43,222 nucleotides of DNA from an uncultured Tateyamaria sp. (GCF_947504105.1 NZ_CANNGP010000036.1:1-43222), one strand, 5' to 3'. Counted from the stretch's first letter, positions 1 through 7,899 are shown. Notes: generated from the sequence alone by a model not told the origin. Translations and numbers: made by a program.

Positions 1-96
1 TCTCTATCGCAGATAATGACACCTGCACTATGGCGCATTGCGACGCCGGGGGAGCGGGAGCCATCCACCCCATCGGCAAAGCGTTTGGTCACGTGA

Positions 97-810
97 CTAT
101 GCAGCCTGATCAAACTGGATTTTGCCGTTGTGCAAGAAAAAGAGCTTGCGGAAGGCAGACAGATCCACCGGGTTTGGCAAACGAACATCCGAGATGTCCG
201 GCATGGACTTCCCGCTCAAATCGAACGAGCGGTCAATTTGCGAGATCACCGCACATATTGCGCCCGTGTCTATTACATGTCTTTGGAGAAACTTAATCTG
301 ATCATCGAGACTTGGATGGGTGCGCTTCTGATCGAGAAGCTGAAGGTAGTCAACGATGATGAGCGCAGGTTCTTTTTCGGCCCTTAGGCGACTGACGACA
401 TAGTCCGCAGAAACATCATCAGATGTATCGACCACCACCGAACTATTGATGAAGTTCGGATCTATACCCATCGCCGAGAGCCGATCCGCAACGTCGCGCT
501 CATGGTAGTCCAGCGTGAAGAAATAGCCCTTACGGCGGAGTTGTGATGCCTTGGTCGCCAGTTCGAGGCCTAGAAGAGTCTTGCCATGTCCTGGTCGTGC
601 CCCAATGAGTGCCAAGTCGCCGGGTTCCAGTTGGGACAGAATTTCTCCTGCCTGACTTTCATTTGCCGATGACGACGCCAGATGGCTCCAACTTTGAAAT
701 CCCTCTTCGATGGCAACCTTGTCTAGCGCTTGATGCAGAGCAATGTCGATTTCCCGCGCCAAGAGCTTGGCCTTCCGCTTCAATACGTAAATGGGAGCAG
801 ATAACTGCAT
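97..810 (-). CDS. Orphan DnaB C-terminal-like RecA-fold ATPase (annotated in relatives as DNA helicase)
   Basis: A 237-residue P-loop ATPase. Walker A GARPGHGKT lies at about residues 70-78 and Walker B LIIVDYLQLLDQ at about 150-161, followed by an ISQIDRS segment, as in the C-terminal motor domain of replicative DnaB helicases. The DnaB N-terminal primase-binding domain is missing. In its place residues 9-46 form a short basic helical segment ending in EEGFQSWSHL. The ATG at 810 is chosen because AGAGGAGG lies 7 nt upstream; the longer frame starting at 843 has no such site. The gene stands alone, with gene-free spacers on both sides, and looks less GC-rich than the genes that follow. Helicase activity is not shown by the sequence; an accessory ATPase role in DNA metabolism is an inference. 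The family assignment is firm. Confidence 0.8.
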   Translation of the reverse strand: MQLSAPIYVLKRKAKLLAREIDIALHQALDKVAIEEGFQSWSHLASSSANESQAGEILSQLEPGDLALIGARPGHGKTLLGLELATKASQLRRKGYFFTLDYHERDVADRLSAMGIDPNFINSSVVVDTSDDVSADYVVSRLRAEKEPALIIVDYLQLLDQKRTHPSLDDQIKFLQRHVIDTGAICAVISQIDRSFDLSGKSMPDISDVRLPNPVDLSAFRKLFFLHNGKIQFDQAA

Positions 811-1070
811 TTGTCGTCCTCCTCTTTCGAGCCGCTTCTGCAATCCCTCCTTATGCTTGCGCTCGAACGAGACATGTTCAGACGAATTCGCTCAGCATGA
901 CTGATGCTTCCCGGATGGAGGGCGGAGGCCAGAGCAAGGCCTGCGGTCACTCTCCTTCAACTGCCGCGATTATTCAACATACAACCGCCGTTCGCTACGA
1001 CCTGACGAATGAGCAGCTCGGGCTCATTCCCGACCTTCGCAGCGCCGCAAGAACCCCAGACCAAGGCCGA
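811..1070. other. Gene-free spacer with one hairpin
   Basis: No convincing reading frame was found in these 260 bases, which separate the orphan ATPase from the aminotransferase. The only clear structure is a perfect hairpin at 1007-1029: GAATGAGC, a 7-nt loop and GCTCATTC. It sits downstream of the minus-strand aminotransferase and could help end its transcript, but it has no T-tract. Confidence 0.5.
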
Positions 1071-2420
1071 TTAAACCGCGGCCAACCCGGCGTCCAATGC
1101 GCTCAGCACTCGGGCAATCTCATCCTCTGTCACCACCAACGGGGGTGACATCATTATGTTGTTGCCCCCGATCCGCACCATCGCCCCGGCCTCATAAGTG
1201 GCCTTGTGGATGCGCTTGGTCGCTTCGAGATCAAGCGGTGTCTTGGTTGCCCGATCACTCACCAGCTCAATCCCAGTCATCAATCCGTGCCCACCGCGGA
1301 CATCACCGACAATGCCATGCTTCTCCATCAGCGCGACACATCCTTCAAACAGCTGCGCGCCGCGCGGACCCGCATTGGCCTTGGTATCAAGGCGCAGCGT
1401 CTCATCCAGACAGGCCGTGACTGCCGCAGCCCCCACGGGATGCGCTGAATAGGTGTAGCCATGGAAAATCGCCCCATCGACGTCTGCCTTCTCAAACACG
1501 TCGGCCACCGCCTCGTTCATTAGCGCAGCGCCCACGGGGAAGTAGCCCGAGGTGATGCCCTTGGCACAACTCATCATATCGGGTTGCACGCCCCAGTGAC
1601 GGGACCCGCTCCAATCGCCCGTTCGGCCAAAGCCCGTGATCACCTCGTCTGCGATCATCAGAATGCCATGCCGATCACAAATCTGCCGCATCAGCGGCAT
1701 GAACGTCTCGTGCGGAACAATGACGCCACCCGCTCCTTGAATAGGCTCCATGATAAAGGCGGCAATGCTGCCAGGCCCCTGAAACTGAATCTCATCCTCC
1801 ATTGCCGCCGCAACATTCTGGGCCAGCGCCGCCGGGTCCGTTTCATCAAACGGATTGCGGTAGGGATAGGGCGATGGCAGGTGAAAACAGCCCGGCATCA
1901 GCGGCTCATAGGCGATGCGAAACCGGTTGTTGCCGTTGACAGACGCACCGCCGAAATGCGTGCCGTGATAGCCCTTCTTCAACGACAGGAACTTGGTCCG
2001 CCCCGGCTCGCCCTTGATCCGGTGATACTGGCGGGCAAGGCGCAAACAAGTTTCAACGGAATCCGACCCGCCCGAGGTAAAGAAAACCCGTGCCATACCA
2101 TCGGTCTCGAAAAACGATCGCACGGCATAGGAGGCTTCAATGGCAGTCGGGTTCGATGTGCCGAAGAAGGCGGAATAGTACGGCAGGTCATAAAGCTGCT
2201 TGGCAATCGCGTCCTTCACGGCGTCATTGGAATAGCCAAGGTTCACGCACCAAAGACCCCCAACCGCGTCAACGGTCTTGTGGCCATCGATGTCCTCGAT
2301 CACAGATCCCTGGGCACCCGTGATGATGGTAGGCGCATGGGCCATCGCCTCGCCCGGATGGCCCATTGGATGCCACATATGACGTGCATTGTTGGCGCGC
2401 AGGAAATTGTCGTCTTTCAT
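1071..2420 (-). CDS. Class III (omega-amino acid type) PLP-dependent aminotransferase
   Basis: A 449-residue fold-type I aminotransferase of subgroup III. Visible motifs, numbered from the chosen start, are the phosphate-binding FFTSGGSDS (about 112-120), the cofactor-contacting Asp in LMIADEVITGFGRTG (about 258) and the Schiff-base lysine in SCAKGITSGYFPVGA (about 287). Such enzymes move an amino group from an omega-amine, beta-alanine, taurine or similar donor to pyruvate or glyoxylate. The substrate cannot be read from sequence. Two ATGs lie side by side (2423 and 2420); GGGAGG is too close to the first and 5 nt from the second, so 2420 is used. The gene follows the urate permease on the same strand but is separated from it by a strong intrinsic terminator. 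A role in disposing of glyoxylate or another product of purine breakdown is possible but inferred. Confidence 0.85.
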   Translation of the reverse strand: MKDDNFLRANNARHMWHPMGHPGEAMAHAPTIITGAQGSVIEDIDGHKTVDAVGGLWCVNLGYSNDAVKDAIAKQLYDLPYYSAFFGTSNPTAIEASYAVRSFFETDGMARVFFTSGGSDSVETCLRLARQYHRIKGEPGRTKFLSLKKGYHGTHFGGASVNGNNRFRIAYEPLMPGCFHLPSPYPYRNPFDETDPAALAQNVAAAMEDEIQFQGPGSIAAFIMEPIQGAGGVIVPHETFMPLMRQICDRHGILMIADEVITGFGRTGDWSGSRHWGVQPDMMSCAKGITSGYFPVGAALMNEAVADVFEKADVDGAIFHGYTYSAHPVGAAAVTACLDETLRLDTKANAGPRGAQLFEGCVALMEKHGIVGDVRGGHGLMTGIELVSDRATKTPLDLEATKRIHKATYEAGAMVRIGGNNIMMSPPLVVTEDEIARVLSALDAGLAAV

Positions 2421-2453
2421 CATGGCCTCCCTTGGTTGCCAACACCCGGCCAC

Positions 2454-2485
2454 AAAAAAGGAAGCAGGGCAAGCGCCCTGCTTCC
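2454..2485 (-). terminator. Rho-independent terminator after the urate permease
   Basis: Read on the minus strand, an 11-bp perfect stem (arms 2475-2485 and 2460-2470, loop of 4) is followed at once by six T residues (2459-2454). This is a textbook intrinsic terminator for the permease transcript. It ends only about 33 bases before the aminotransferase start codon. Confidence 0.9.
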
Positions 2486-2513
2486 TCTATTCTCAAATGG
2501 GCACGCGTTCGCG

Positions 2514-3833
2514 TCAGACTTCTTCTGGCAGAACGATGTTCAGCACGATCGCCACCAACGCTGTCGGCGCCACGGCAGAGGTCATCAGCGTCTTCACCAC
2601 ACCCGGCAGATATTGCACCGCTGTTGGCACCAGGTTCAGCCCCAGACCCGCAGCCAGCGACACGGCGATGATCACCATGTTGCGGCGGTTCATCTTGACC
2701 TCGGTCAGCACATTCAGACCAGCGGCGGCCACCATGCCGAACATCACGATCACACCCCCGCCCAGAACGGGCAACGGCATCGACGCGATGACAGCGCCGA
2801 TCTTTGGGATCAGACCACAGATCACCAGCACCAATGCGCCAATGGTCACCACATGACGTGACATGATGCCGGTCATACCGACAATGCCCACGTTCTGGCT
2901 GAAAGACGTATTGGGCAGACCGCCAAAGACAGCAGCCACAGCTGTACCCGCCCCGTCCGCATAGGTGGCACCTGCAATCTCGCGGTCCGTGGCCTCACGT
3001 CCTGCGCCTGCCTTGGTGGTGGCCGAAGCGTCACCCACGGTCTCGATGGCGGACACGATGCTGACCAGCGTGACAGCGACGATGGCCCCGATGCTGATCT
3101 CGAAACCGTAAGGCAGCGGGGTCGGCACCATCACCCAAGCTGCGTTCGACACCGCGCCAAAATTCACCATGCCAAAGACGAAGGCGACAATGTACCCGAC
3201 TAGCAGGCCAATCAGGATGGCAGCATTGCTCAACAAGCCCTTGGTAAAGAACTTGAGCACAAGCGCCACGATCACCACACTCAAAGCGACGGACCAGTGC
3301 ATAAGTGACCCAAAGCTTTCGGCCTCCATCTGGAAACTGGCAGCACCACCGGCGGCATATTTGATGGCAACCGGAATCAGGTAAAGACCAATGGCCAGGA
3401 TAACGAGGCCCGTCACAAGCGGCGGAAACAACCAGCGCAGGTGCTGGATCACCGACCCTAGCAGGAAGTGGATCACCCCAGCAATCAGACAGGCGGTCAG
3501 CGCCACGCCCAGACCCTGGGTCGCAGCAACGCCTGCCAGCACGCCCACAAAGGCAAAGCTGGTGCCTTGCATGATTGGCAGGCGCGCGCCCACCGGGCCA
3601 AAACCCACGGTTTGAAACAGCGTCGCTATGCCGGCAAACAGCATCGCCATCTGGATCAGGTACACCTGCTCCGGCCCGCCAAAGGCCAGTCCCGCAGCGC
3701 CCGCCACGATGATGGATGGGGTCACGTTCGAGGCGAACATCGCCAGCACGTGCTGCACCCCCAGCGGCACGGCCTGGTGCAGCGGCGGGGTGGTATCGGG
3801 GTCCGAAAACGCCCCTGAGGTTAAGTCTGTCAT
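2514..3833 (-). CDS. NCS2-family urate/xanthine permease
   Basis: A 439-residue polytopic membrane protein of the nucleobase:cation symporter-2 family, with about 12-14 hydrophobic segments. The N-terminal part reads PLGVQHVLAMFASNVTPSII, and the NCS2 signature SFSQNVGIVGMTGIMSRHVV lies near residue 310. Bacterial homologues import uric acid or xanthine with protons. Location directly downstream of ureide-pathway genes on the same strand favours urate as substrate. The next gene upstream (allA) ends 45 bp before this start, so the two are probably co-transcribed. A strong intrinsic terminator follows. Urate rather than xanthine specificity is inferred from context. Confidence 0.9.
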   Translation of the reverse strand: MTDLTSGAFSDPDTTPPLHQAVPLGVQHVLAMFASNVTPSIIVAGAAGLAFGGPEQVYLIQMAMLFAGIATLFQTVGFGPVGARLPIMQGTSFAFVGVLAGVAATQGLGVALTACLIAGVIHFLLGSVIQHLRWLFPPLVTGLVILAIGLYLIPVAIKYAAGGAASFQMEAESFGSLMHWSVALSVVIVALVLKFFTKGLLSNAAILIGLLVGYIVAFVFGMVNFGAVSNAAWVMVPTPLPYGFEISIGAIVAVTLVSIVSAIETVGDASATTKAGAGREATDREIAGATYADGAGTAVAAVFGGLPNTSFSQNVGIVGMTGIMSRHVVTIGALVLVICGLIPKIGAVIASMPLPVLGGGVIVMFGMVAAAGLNVLTEVKMNRRNMVIIAVSLAAGLGLNLVPTAVQYLPGVVKTLMTSAVAPTALVAIVLNIVLPEEV

Positions 3834-3878
3834 ATCTCTGTCCCTGTTCCCAAGCCGTCTTGTCGCGGCTGTCGGGGA

Positions 3879-4367
3879 CTATGAAACCACAAGATATGGC
3901 GGATCAAGAAAAAACTCTTCCAGATTTGGGGTATCGCCAATCCGATCCACAACTGCGAACAATCCGGGCAAATGCAGTGGCGTCAGCACACCGTGCCACA
4001 CGCCGCGATGCAGGTTGATGCCCTGACCCGGCGCAGTCAGGAACGCCTGTGGTACACCCGGCCGGTCACCCTCGTCACGGGCCACGGTCACCAGAAATCC
4101 ATACTCCGACATCGGGAGGAACGCCTGCGACCCTTCGGGATGACGCTCTAGAAGATCGAGGGTGTAGGGCAGGCTGCGTGGCTCGGCCTGAAACAAACTG
4201 ATGCCGCCGCGCGCATTGCCAAAATCCAGCAACGCCCGGTCGTGATACCGCCCACACTTGCCCGCATTGATGATCTTGTCCGGGTCTCCCGCGCAATCCA
4301 GCACATCGCCAAAGGGAGCGAATGCATTAGCCGTCAGCGGCTGCGCCGTGATCTCAAAGCGGGACAT
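3879..4367 (-). CDS. allA: Ureidoglycolate lyase
   Basis: A 162-residue member of the ureidoglycolate lyase (AllA/ureidoglycolate hydrolase) family, which splits (S)-ureidoglycolate into glyoxylate and urea. The sequence has the family pattern TANAFAPFGDVLD near the N-terminus, a beta-rich cupin-like core, and INLHRGVWHGVLTPL near residue 128, where the histidines fit the active site. Length is typical of the family. Its start overlaps the 3' end of the upstream aminohydrolase by 14 bp, indicating translational coupling. It would catalyse the last step of the pathway encoded here, and its products would be glyoxylate and urea. Confidence 0.92.
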   Translation of the reverse strand: MSRFEITAQPLTANAFAPFGDVLDCAGDPDKIINAGKCGRYHDRALLDFGNARGGISLFQAEPRSLPYTLDLLERHPEGSQAFLPMSEYGFLVTVARDEGDRPGVPQAFLTAPGQGINLHRGVWHGVLTPLHLPGLFAVVDRIGDTPNLEEFFLDPPYLVVS

Positions 4368-5163
4368 GCCGGTTTACATCCTTGTAGAGCAGATAGCGGA
4401 ATGGCCCGTCACCTGTGGCAATACACGCCTGCGGGCAGAAGGCGCGCAACCACATAAAGTCACCCGGCCCCACGCTGACCCAATCCTTGTTCAGCAGGTA
4501 ATTCGCCGTTCCTTCCAGCACGTAAAGCCCATGTTCCATCACATGTGTCTCGGCAAAGGGGATACGCCCGCCGGGCTGGAAGTTTACGATGTTCACGTGG
4601 CAATCATGGCGCAGGTCGAGCGGATCAATGAAGCGTTGCGTCGCCCACAGGCCACCGCAATCGGGCATCGGGGCGGCGGGCACATCCTGATCATGGGTCA
4701 CCACCACATCGGGGAGGCTCAGACCAGCACCCACCACGTATTTCTTGCGGATCCAATGCAGGCCACAAGCCTGATCCGACCGGTTCCACAACGTCCACGG
4801 CGCACCGGCCGGGATGTACGCGAAACTGCCTGGGCGCAGCTCGTGCAGATCTGCCCCTACAGTCAGGTGCGCATGGCCAAGCGCCACGAACAGCACAGCT
4901 TGGGCGTCCACGTCCGGCTCGGGATCATTGCTGCCCCCCTCAGGCGACAGCTCAACGGCATATTGGGCAAAGGTCTCGGCAAACCCGCTTAGGGGCCGCG
5001 CCAGGATCCAGGCCCGCGTGCTGTCCCATCCGGGCAGGAAGGACGTGACGATGTCCCGCTGAACCGAGGCGGGGATGACCGCATAGGCTTCGGTAAAGAT
5101 GGCCGTGCTTTCGGGGCTTTCGGTCTGGCTGGGCAAACCGCCGGGAGGAAAGGCATAGGTCAT
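4354..5163 (-). CDS. allE: (S)-ureidoglycine aminohydrolase (bicupin)
   Basis: A 269-residue bicupin of the AllE/UGlyAH family, which converts (S)-ureidoglycine to (S)-ureidoglycolate with release of ammonia in a Mn-dependent reaction. Two cupin repeats are visible: the N-terminal half with SFAYIPAGAPWTLWN, and the C-terminal, metal-binding half with GGRIPFAETHVMEHGLYVLEG followed by GPGDFMWLRAFCPQ. The Glu and His residues of the second half fit the cupin metal site. Length agrees with the family. The start overlaps the stop of the puuE-uraD fusion (ATGA) and the end overlaps allA, giving a tight puuE-uraD, allE, allA order. It acts on the product of allantoate hydrolysis; no allantoate amidohydrolase gene is visible in this window. 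Confidence 0.9.
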   Translation of the reverse strand: MTYAFPPGGLPSQTESPESTAIFTEAYAVIPASVQRDIVTSFLPGWDSTRAWILARPLSGFAETFAQYAVELSPEGGSNDPEPDVDAQAVLFVALGHAHLTVGADLHELRPGSFAYIPAGAPWTLWNRSDQACGLHWIRKKYVVGAGLSLPDVVVTHDQDVPAAPMPDCGGLWATQRFIDPLDLRHDCHVNIVNFQPGGRIPFAETHVMEHGLYVLEGTANYLLNKDWVSVGPGDFMWLRAFCPQACIATGDGPFRYLLYKDVNRHVPL

Positions 5164-6581
5164 TCCATAGCCTCCAACCGCAACCAGGCGATGCGTTCAA
5201 CCTGACGACAAGCCTCAGCCATCTCAACACCGGTCTCGTTGCCGATCCGCCGTTCAAAGGCGCGCAATATGCCCGCCTTGTCGTGATCCTTGACCGCGAT
5301 GATGAAGGGAAAGCCATGCTTGGCCGTGTAGTCGGCGTTCATCCGTTCGAACGTCGTCCGCTCCGCATCTGTCAACGCATCCAACCCCGCACTCGCCTGT
5401 TCCTCTGTACTTTCGACCGTCAGCCGCTTGGCCGCCGCCAGCTTGCCCGCCAGATCAGGGTGGGCGCGCAGCACGCCTAGGCGTTGGTCTTCGGACGCCG
5501 CGCGGAAAACACGGCACAACGCATTGTGCACACCCAAAGGACAGTCATGGGCTGGCCCCAATTCAAGCGCATAAGCCCCTTCGGCAATCCAAGGCGAATG
5601 CTCAAACACGCCGCCAAACACCTCAACAAAAGCGGCACGGTCCAGATGAATCCACCCACGCTCGGGCTTGGGCGGATGAACCTCAGCCCAGTGCGCCGCA
5701 ATATCCTGCCGCCGGGCGCACCACACACCCTCATGCCCCTGCACGTATTCAATAAACCGGCGCAACGCCTGTACCCGACCGGGCCGTCCGATCAAACGGC
5801 AATGCAGACCCACAGACATCATCGCAGGCCGCCCCGCCGTACCCTCGGCATAGAGCGCATCAAACGTATCCCGCAGATAGGCAAAAAACTGATCGCCCGC
5901 ATTGAATCCCTGCGGCGTGGCAAAGCGCATGTCGTTGCAATCAAGCGTGTAGGGAAGGATCAATTGGTCGCGGGCACCGATCCGAACCCAATAGGGCAGA
6001 TCATCATCATAGGTGTCGCTGATCCAGTCCATGTCCCGCTCTGCCGCCAGCCACACCGTGTTCACCGAACAGCGGCCCGTATACCAACCGCGCGGACGCT
6101 CTCCCGTCACTTCGGTATGCAGTGCAATAGCCGCGTCCATGTCCGCCGCCTCGTCCTCGACCGAATGATCCTTGTAGTCGATCCATTTCAGCCCATGAGA
6201 CGCGATCTCCCAATTGGCCTGCTGCATCGCCTCAACCTGCGCAGGGCTGCGGGCCAACGCCGTCGCCACGCCATAAACCGTCACGGGCACACGGGTCTCG
6301 GTGAACAACCGATGCAACCGCCAGAATCCGGCCCGCGCGCCGTAGTCGTAAATGGACTCCATGTTCCAATGCCGCTGCCCGGGCCAGGGTGCTGCCCCCA
6401 CGATCTCGGACAAGAACGCCTCAGATGCCGCATCGCCGTGCAGCAGGCAGTTCTCACCCCCCTCTTCGTAGTTCAGAACAATGGACACGGCGATGCGCGC
6501 GCCACCCGGCCACGCCGCATCCGGTCTATCGGCCCCGTGGCCATGAAAATCGCGCGGATACCGCGGTGGCAACTCGGCCAT
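5160..6581 (-). CDS. Fused allantoinase (PuuE) and OHCU decarboxylase (UraD)
   Basis: A 473-residue two-domain protein. Residues 1 to about 305 are a polysaccharide-deacetylase-fold allantoinase of the metal-independent PuuE type, with the family opening RYPRDFHGHGADRPDAAWPG and LNYEEGGENCLLHGDAASEA. Residues from about 310 onward are 2-oxo-4-hydroxy-4-carboxy-5-ureidoimidazoline decarboxylase, with the catalytic histidine region LRAHPDLAGKLA, the STEEQASAGLDAL loop and FPFIIAVK. The fusion joins two consecutive steps, OHCU to S-allantoin to allantoate. The ATG at 6581 fits the PuuE N-terminus and has GGGGA upstream; the frame stays open to 6644 but that extension does not look like the family. 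It heads the minus-strand catabolic operon and is divergent from uraH. Confidence 0.92.
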   Translation of the reverse strand: MAELPPRYPRDFHGHGADRPDAAWPGGARIAVSIVLNYEEGGENCLLHGDAASEAFLSEIVGAAPWPGQRHWNMESIYDYGARAGFWRLHRLFTETRVPVTVYGVATALARSPAQVEAMQQANWEIASHGLKWIDYKDHSVEDEAADMDAAIALHTEVTGERPRGWYTGRCSVNTVWLAAERDMDWISDTYDDDLPYWVRIGARDQLILPYTLDCNDMRFATPQGFNAGDQFFAYLRDTFDALYAEGTAGRPAMMSVGLHCRLIGRPGRVQALRRFIEYVQGHEGVWCARRQDIAAHWAEVHPPKPERGWIHLDRAAFVEVFGGVFEHSPWIAEGAYALELGPAHDCPLGVHNALCRVFRAASEDQRLGVLRAHPDLAGKLAAAKRLTVESTEEQASAGLDALTDAERTTFERMNADYTAKHGFPFIIAVKDHDKAGILRAFERRIGNETGVEMAEACRQVERIAWLRLEAME

Positions 6582-6643
6582 GGACTTCCCCAGACAATCA
6601 AGGTGAGATGCCGCCAATCTGCGACCAAACAAGGCAGGATGCA
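6582..6643. promoter_or_regulatory. Divergent promoter region, puuE-uraD / uraH
   Basis: Only 62 bp separate the two start codons, so promoters for the minus-strand catabolic genes and for uraH must overlap here or lie partly inside the coding sequences. I could not identify -35/-10 boxes or an operator with confidence. The arrangement would suit one regulator acting on both directions; no such regulator gene is in the window. Confidence 0.4.
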
Positions 6644-7003
6644 ATGGCAGCCGGATACCTCACCACCCATGTCCTCGACACCGCGCGGGGCATGCCAGCC
6701 CCGGGGATCAAGATCGCGCTCTACCGCGTATCCGGCAACAGCCACAAAAAGATCGCCGAGGCCGTGACAAATGCCGATGGCCGTACCGAAAGTCCGATCC
6801 TGCCACAAGGCAAGATGAAACAGGGCCAATACGAACTGATCTTTTTCTGCGGAGACTACCTCGATCAGCACGGGCTGAGCACGGATGAGGTCAAGTTCCT
6901 CGACCAGGTGCCGATCCGCTTCGGCATTACCGATGACGAGGCGCACTACCACGTGCCGCTCCTACTTTCGCCCTACGGCTACTCGACCTATCGCGGCAGT
7001 TGA
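6644..7003 (+). CDS. uraH: 5-hydroxyisourate hydrolase (transthyretin-related protein)
   Basis: A 119-residue transthyretin-like protein that hydrolyses 5-hydroxyisourate, the urate oxidase product, to OHCU. The opening GYLTTHVLDTARGMPAPGI carries the family histidine and the protein ends in the diagnostic YGYSTYRGS. The arginine in IALYRVSG also fits. Length is typical for a bacterial enzyme without a signal peptide, so it should be cytoplasmic. The frame is open much further upstream, but the ATG at 6644 gives exactly the family N-terminus. It lies divergent from the puuE-uraD fusion, whose UraD domain uses its product. No urate oxidase gene is present in the window. Confidence 0.95.
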   Translation: MAAGYLTTHVLDTARGMPAPGIKIALYRVSGNSHKKIAEAVTNADGRTESPILPQGKMKQGQYELIFFCGDYLDQHGLSTDEVKFLDQVPIRFGITDDEAHYHVPLLLSPYGYSTYRGS

Positions 7004-7033
7004 CGCGCAGCGGCGGGACCTTACCTGCCGTGG

Positions 7034-7636
7034 ATGACCGACACACGACCGCCTGTTGACCCCAACATGACCGCCGCCGAGTTCGACCGCTGGTACTGGC
7101 CGGTCGACGCGCTCAAGACGTTTTGCGACGGTCTCGACATCCCCGCCACGGGCACCAAGGCAACGCTGCGGGCGCGTGTTCTGTCTGCCCTCTCTGGCGC
7201 ACCTCTGCCCAAGGCGCCAAAGCGCAGCGGAACAAGCACGTTCAACTGGGCGAAGGCGGATCTGACAGCAAATACACGCATCACTGACAATGTGTCGTTC
7301 GGGCCAAATGTACGGGGCTATTTCAAAGCCGCGATCGGTCCCAAATTCTCCTGCCATTCCGACTTCATGGACTGGATGCGTGCCAACGCCGGGGCAACCC
7401 TCGCAGACGCTGAACAGGCATGGCACACACTCGAAGCGCGCAAGGACGACCCGACCTTTCGGCGCGAAATCGCGACCTGCAACAACTATCTGCAATATCT
7501 GCGTGACGCACGGGACACGCATCCGGACTTGTCACTGGATCAAGCCAAGGCATGCTGGGACGCGAAAAAGGTGCAACCGGCCCCCGGCGGATATGTCCAT
7601 TTCGACAGCGATGATCTGTCCGTCCTTTCGTCCTGA
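7034..7636 (+). CDS. SAP-like / DUF6434 domain protein
   Basis: A 200-residue soluble protein without signal peptide or membrane segment. Residues about 18-60 (WPVDALKTFCDGLDIPATGTKATLRARVLSAL) match the helix-extended-helix pattern of a SAP domain, a putative nucleic-acid-binding module. Residues about 65-130 (TFNWAKADLTANTRITDNVSFGPNVRGYF) resemble the small DUF6434 domain often paired with it. The rest is helical, with a repeated DAEQAWHTLEARK / DQAKACWDAKK pattern. It starts 30 bp after uraH on the same strand and may be co-transcribed, but nothing in it suggests purine metabolism. The function is unknown. Confidence 0.75.
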   Translation: MTDTRPPVDPNMTAAEFDRWYWPVDALKTFCDGLDIPATGTKATLRARVLSALSGAPLPKAPKRSGTSTFNWAKADLTANTRITDNVSFGPNVRGYFKAAIGPKFSCHSDFMDWMRANAGATLADAEQAWHTLEARKDDPTFRREIATCNNYLQYLRDARDTHPDLSLDQAKACWDAKKVQPAPGGYVHFDSDDLSVLSS

Positions 7637-7899
7637 CATCTACGGGACAAAAGTACCGGGCTGCGGGATGAGACAACTGGTTATGCGACACAACCAAACG
7701 CCATCTCTCGTTCCCACACCGCTTAACCCAATAATAACCTTTGGCACCACACGCATCGTTAACCACGCCAAATCAACCCATACGGAACCGAAGGATTGCA
7801 CAGGGGGTGTACGGATGCTGCATGGGGGGTGACAGCTGCTTTTTCCAACAGAGTAACGCGTTAACGCGTGTTCGGGCGACGTCGCGTCCGTTTCCGCTG
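7637..7899. other. Convergent gene-free spacer with a perfect 14-bp palindrome
   Basis: This spacer separates the SAP-domain gene (plus) from the metal permease gene (minus). No credible gene is visible. A perfect palindrome, ACGCGTTAACGCGT, lies at 7856-7869, and AT-rich TTAACC-type words occur at 7722-7757. No classical terminator with a T-tract was found for either flanking gene. Confidence 0.55.

Noticed and set aside
1584-2861. Long open frame (425 codons) on the plus strand opposite the aminotransferase and permease genes
   Set aside because: It is antisense to two well-supported genes, has low-complexity His/Arg-rich translation typical of GC-rich shadow frames and no motif.
5484-6767. 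Open frame of 427 codons on the plus strand opposite the puuE-uraD fusion
   Set aside because: Antisense shadow of a clear two-domain enzyme; the translation has no recognisable domain.
7722-7757. TTAACC words that might be a CtrA site
   Set aside because: The spacing does not give TTAA-N7-TTAA and no gene starts downstream in the spacer; two convergent genes end here.
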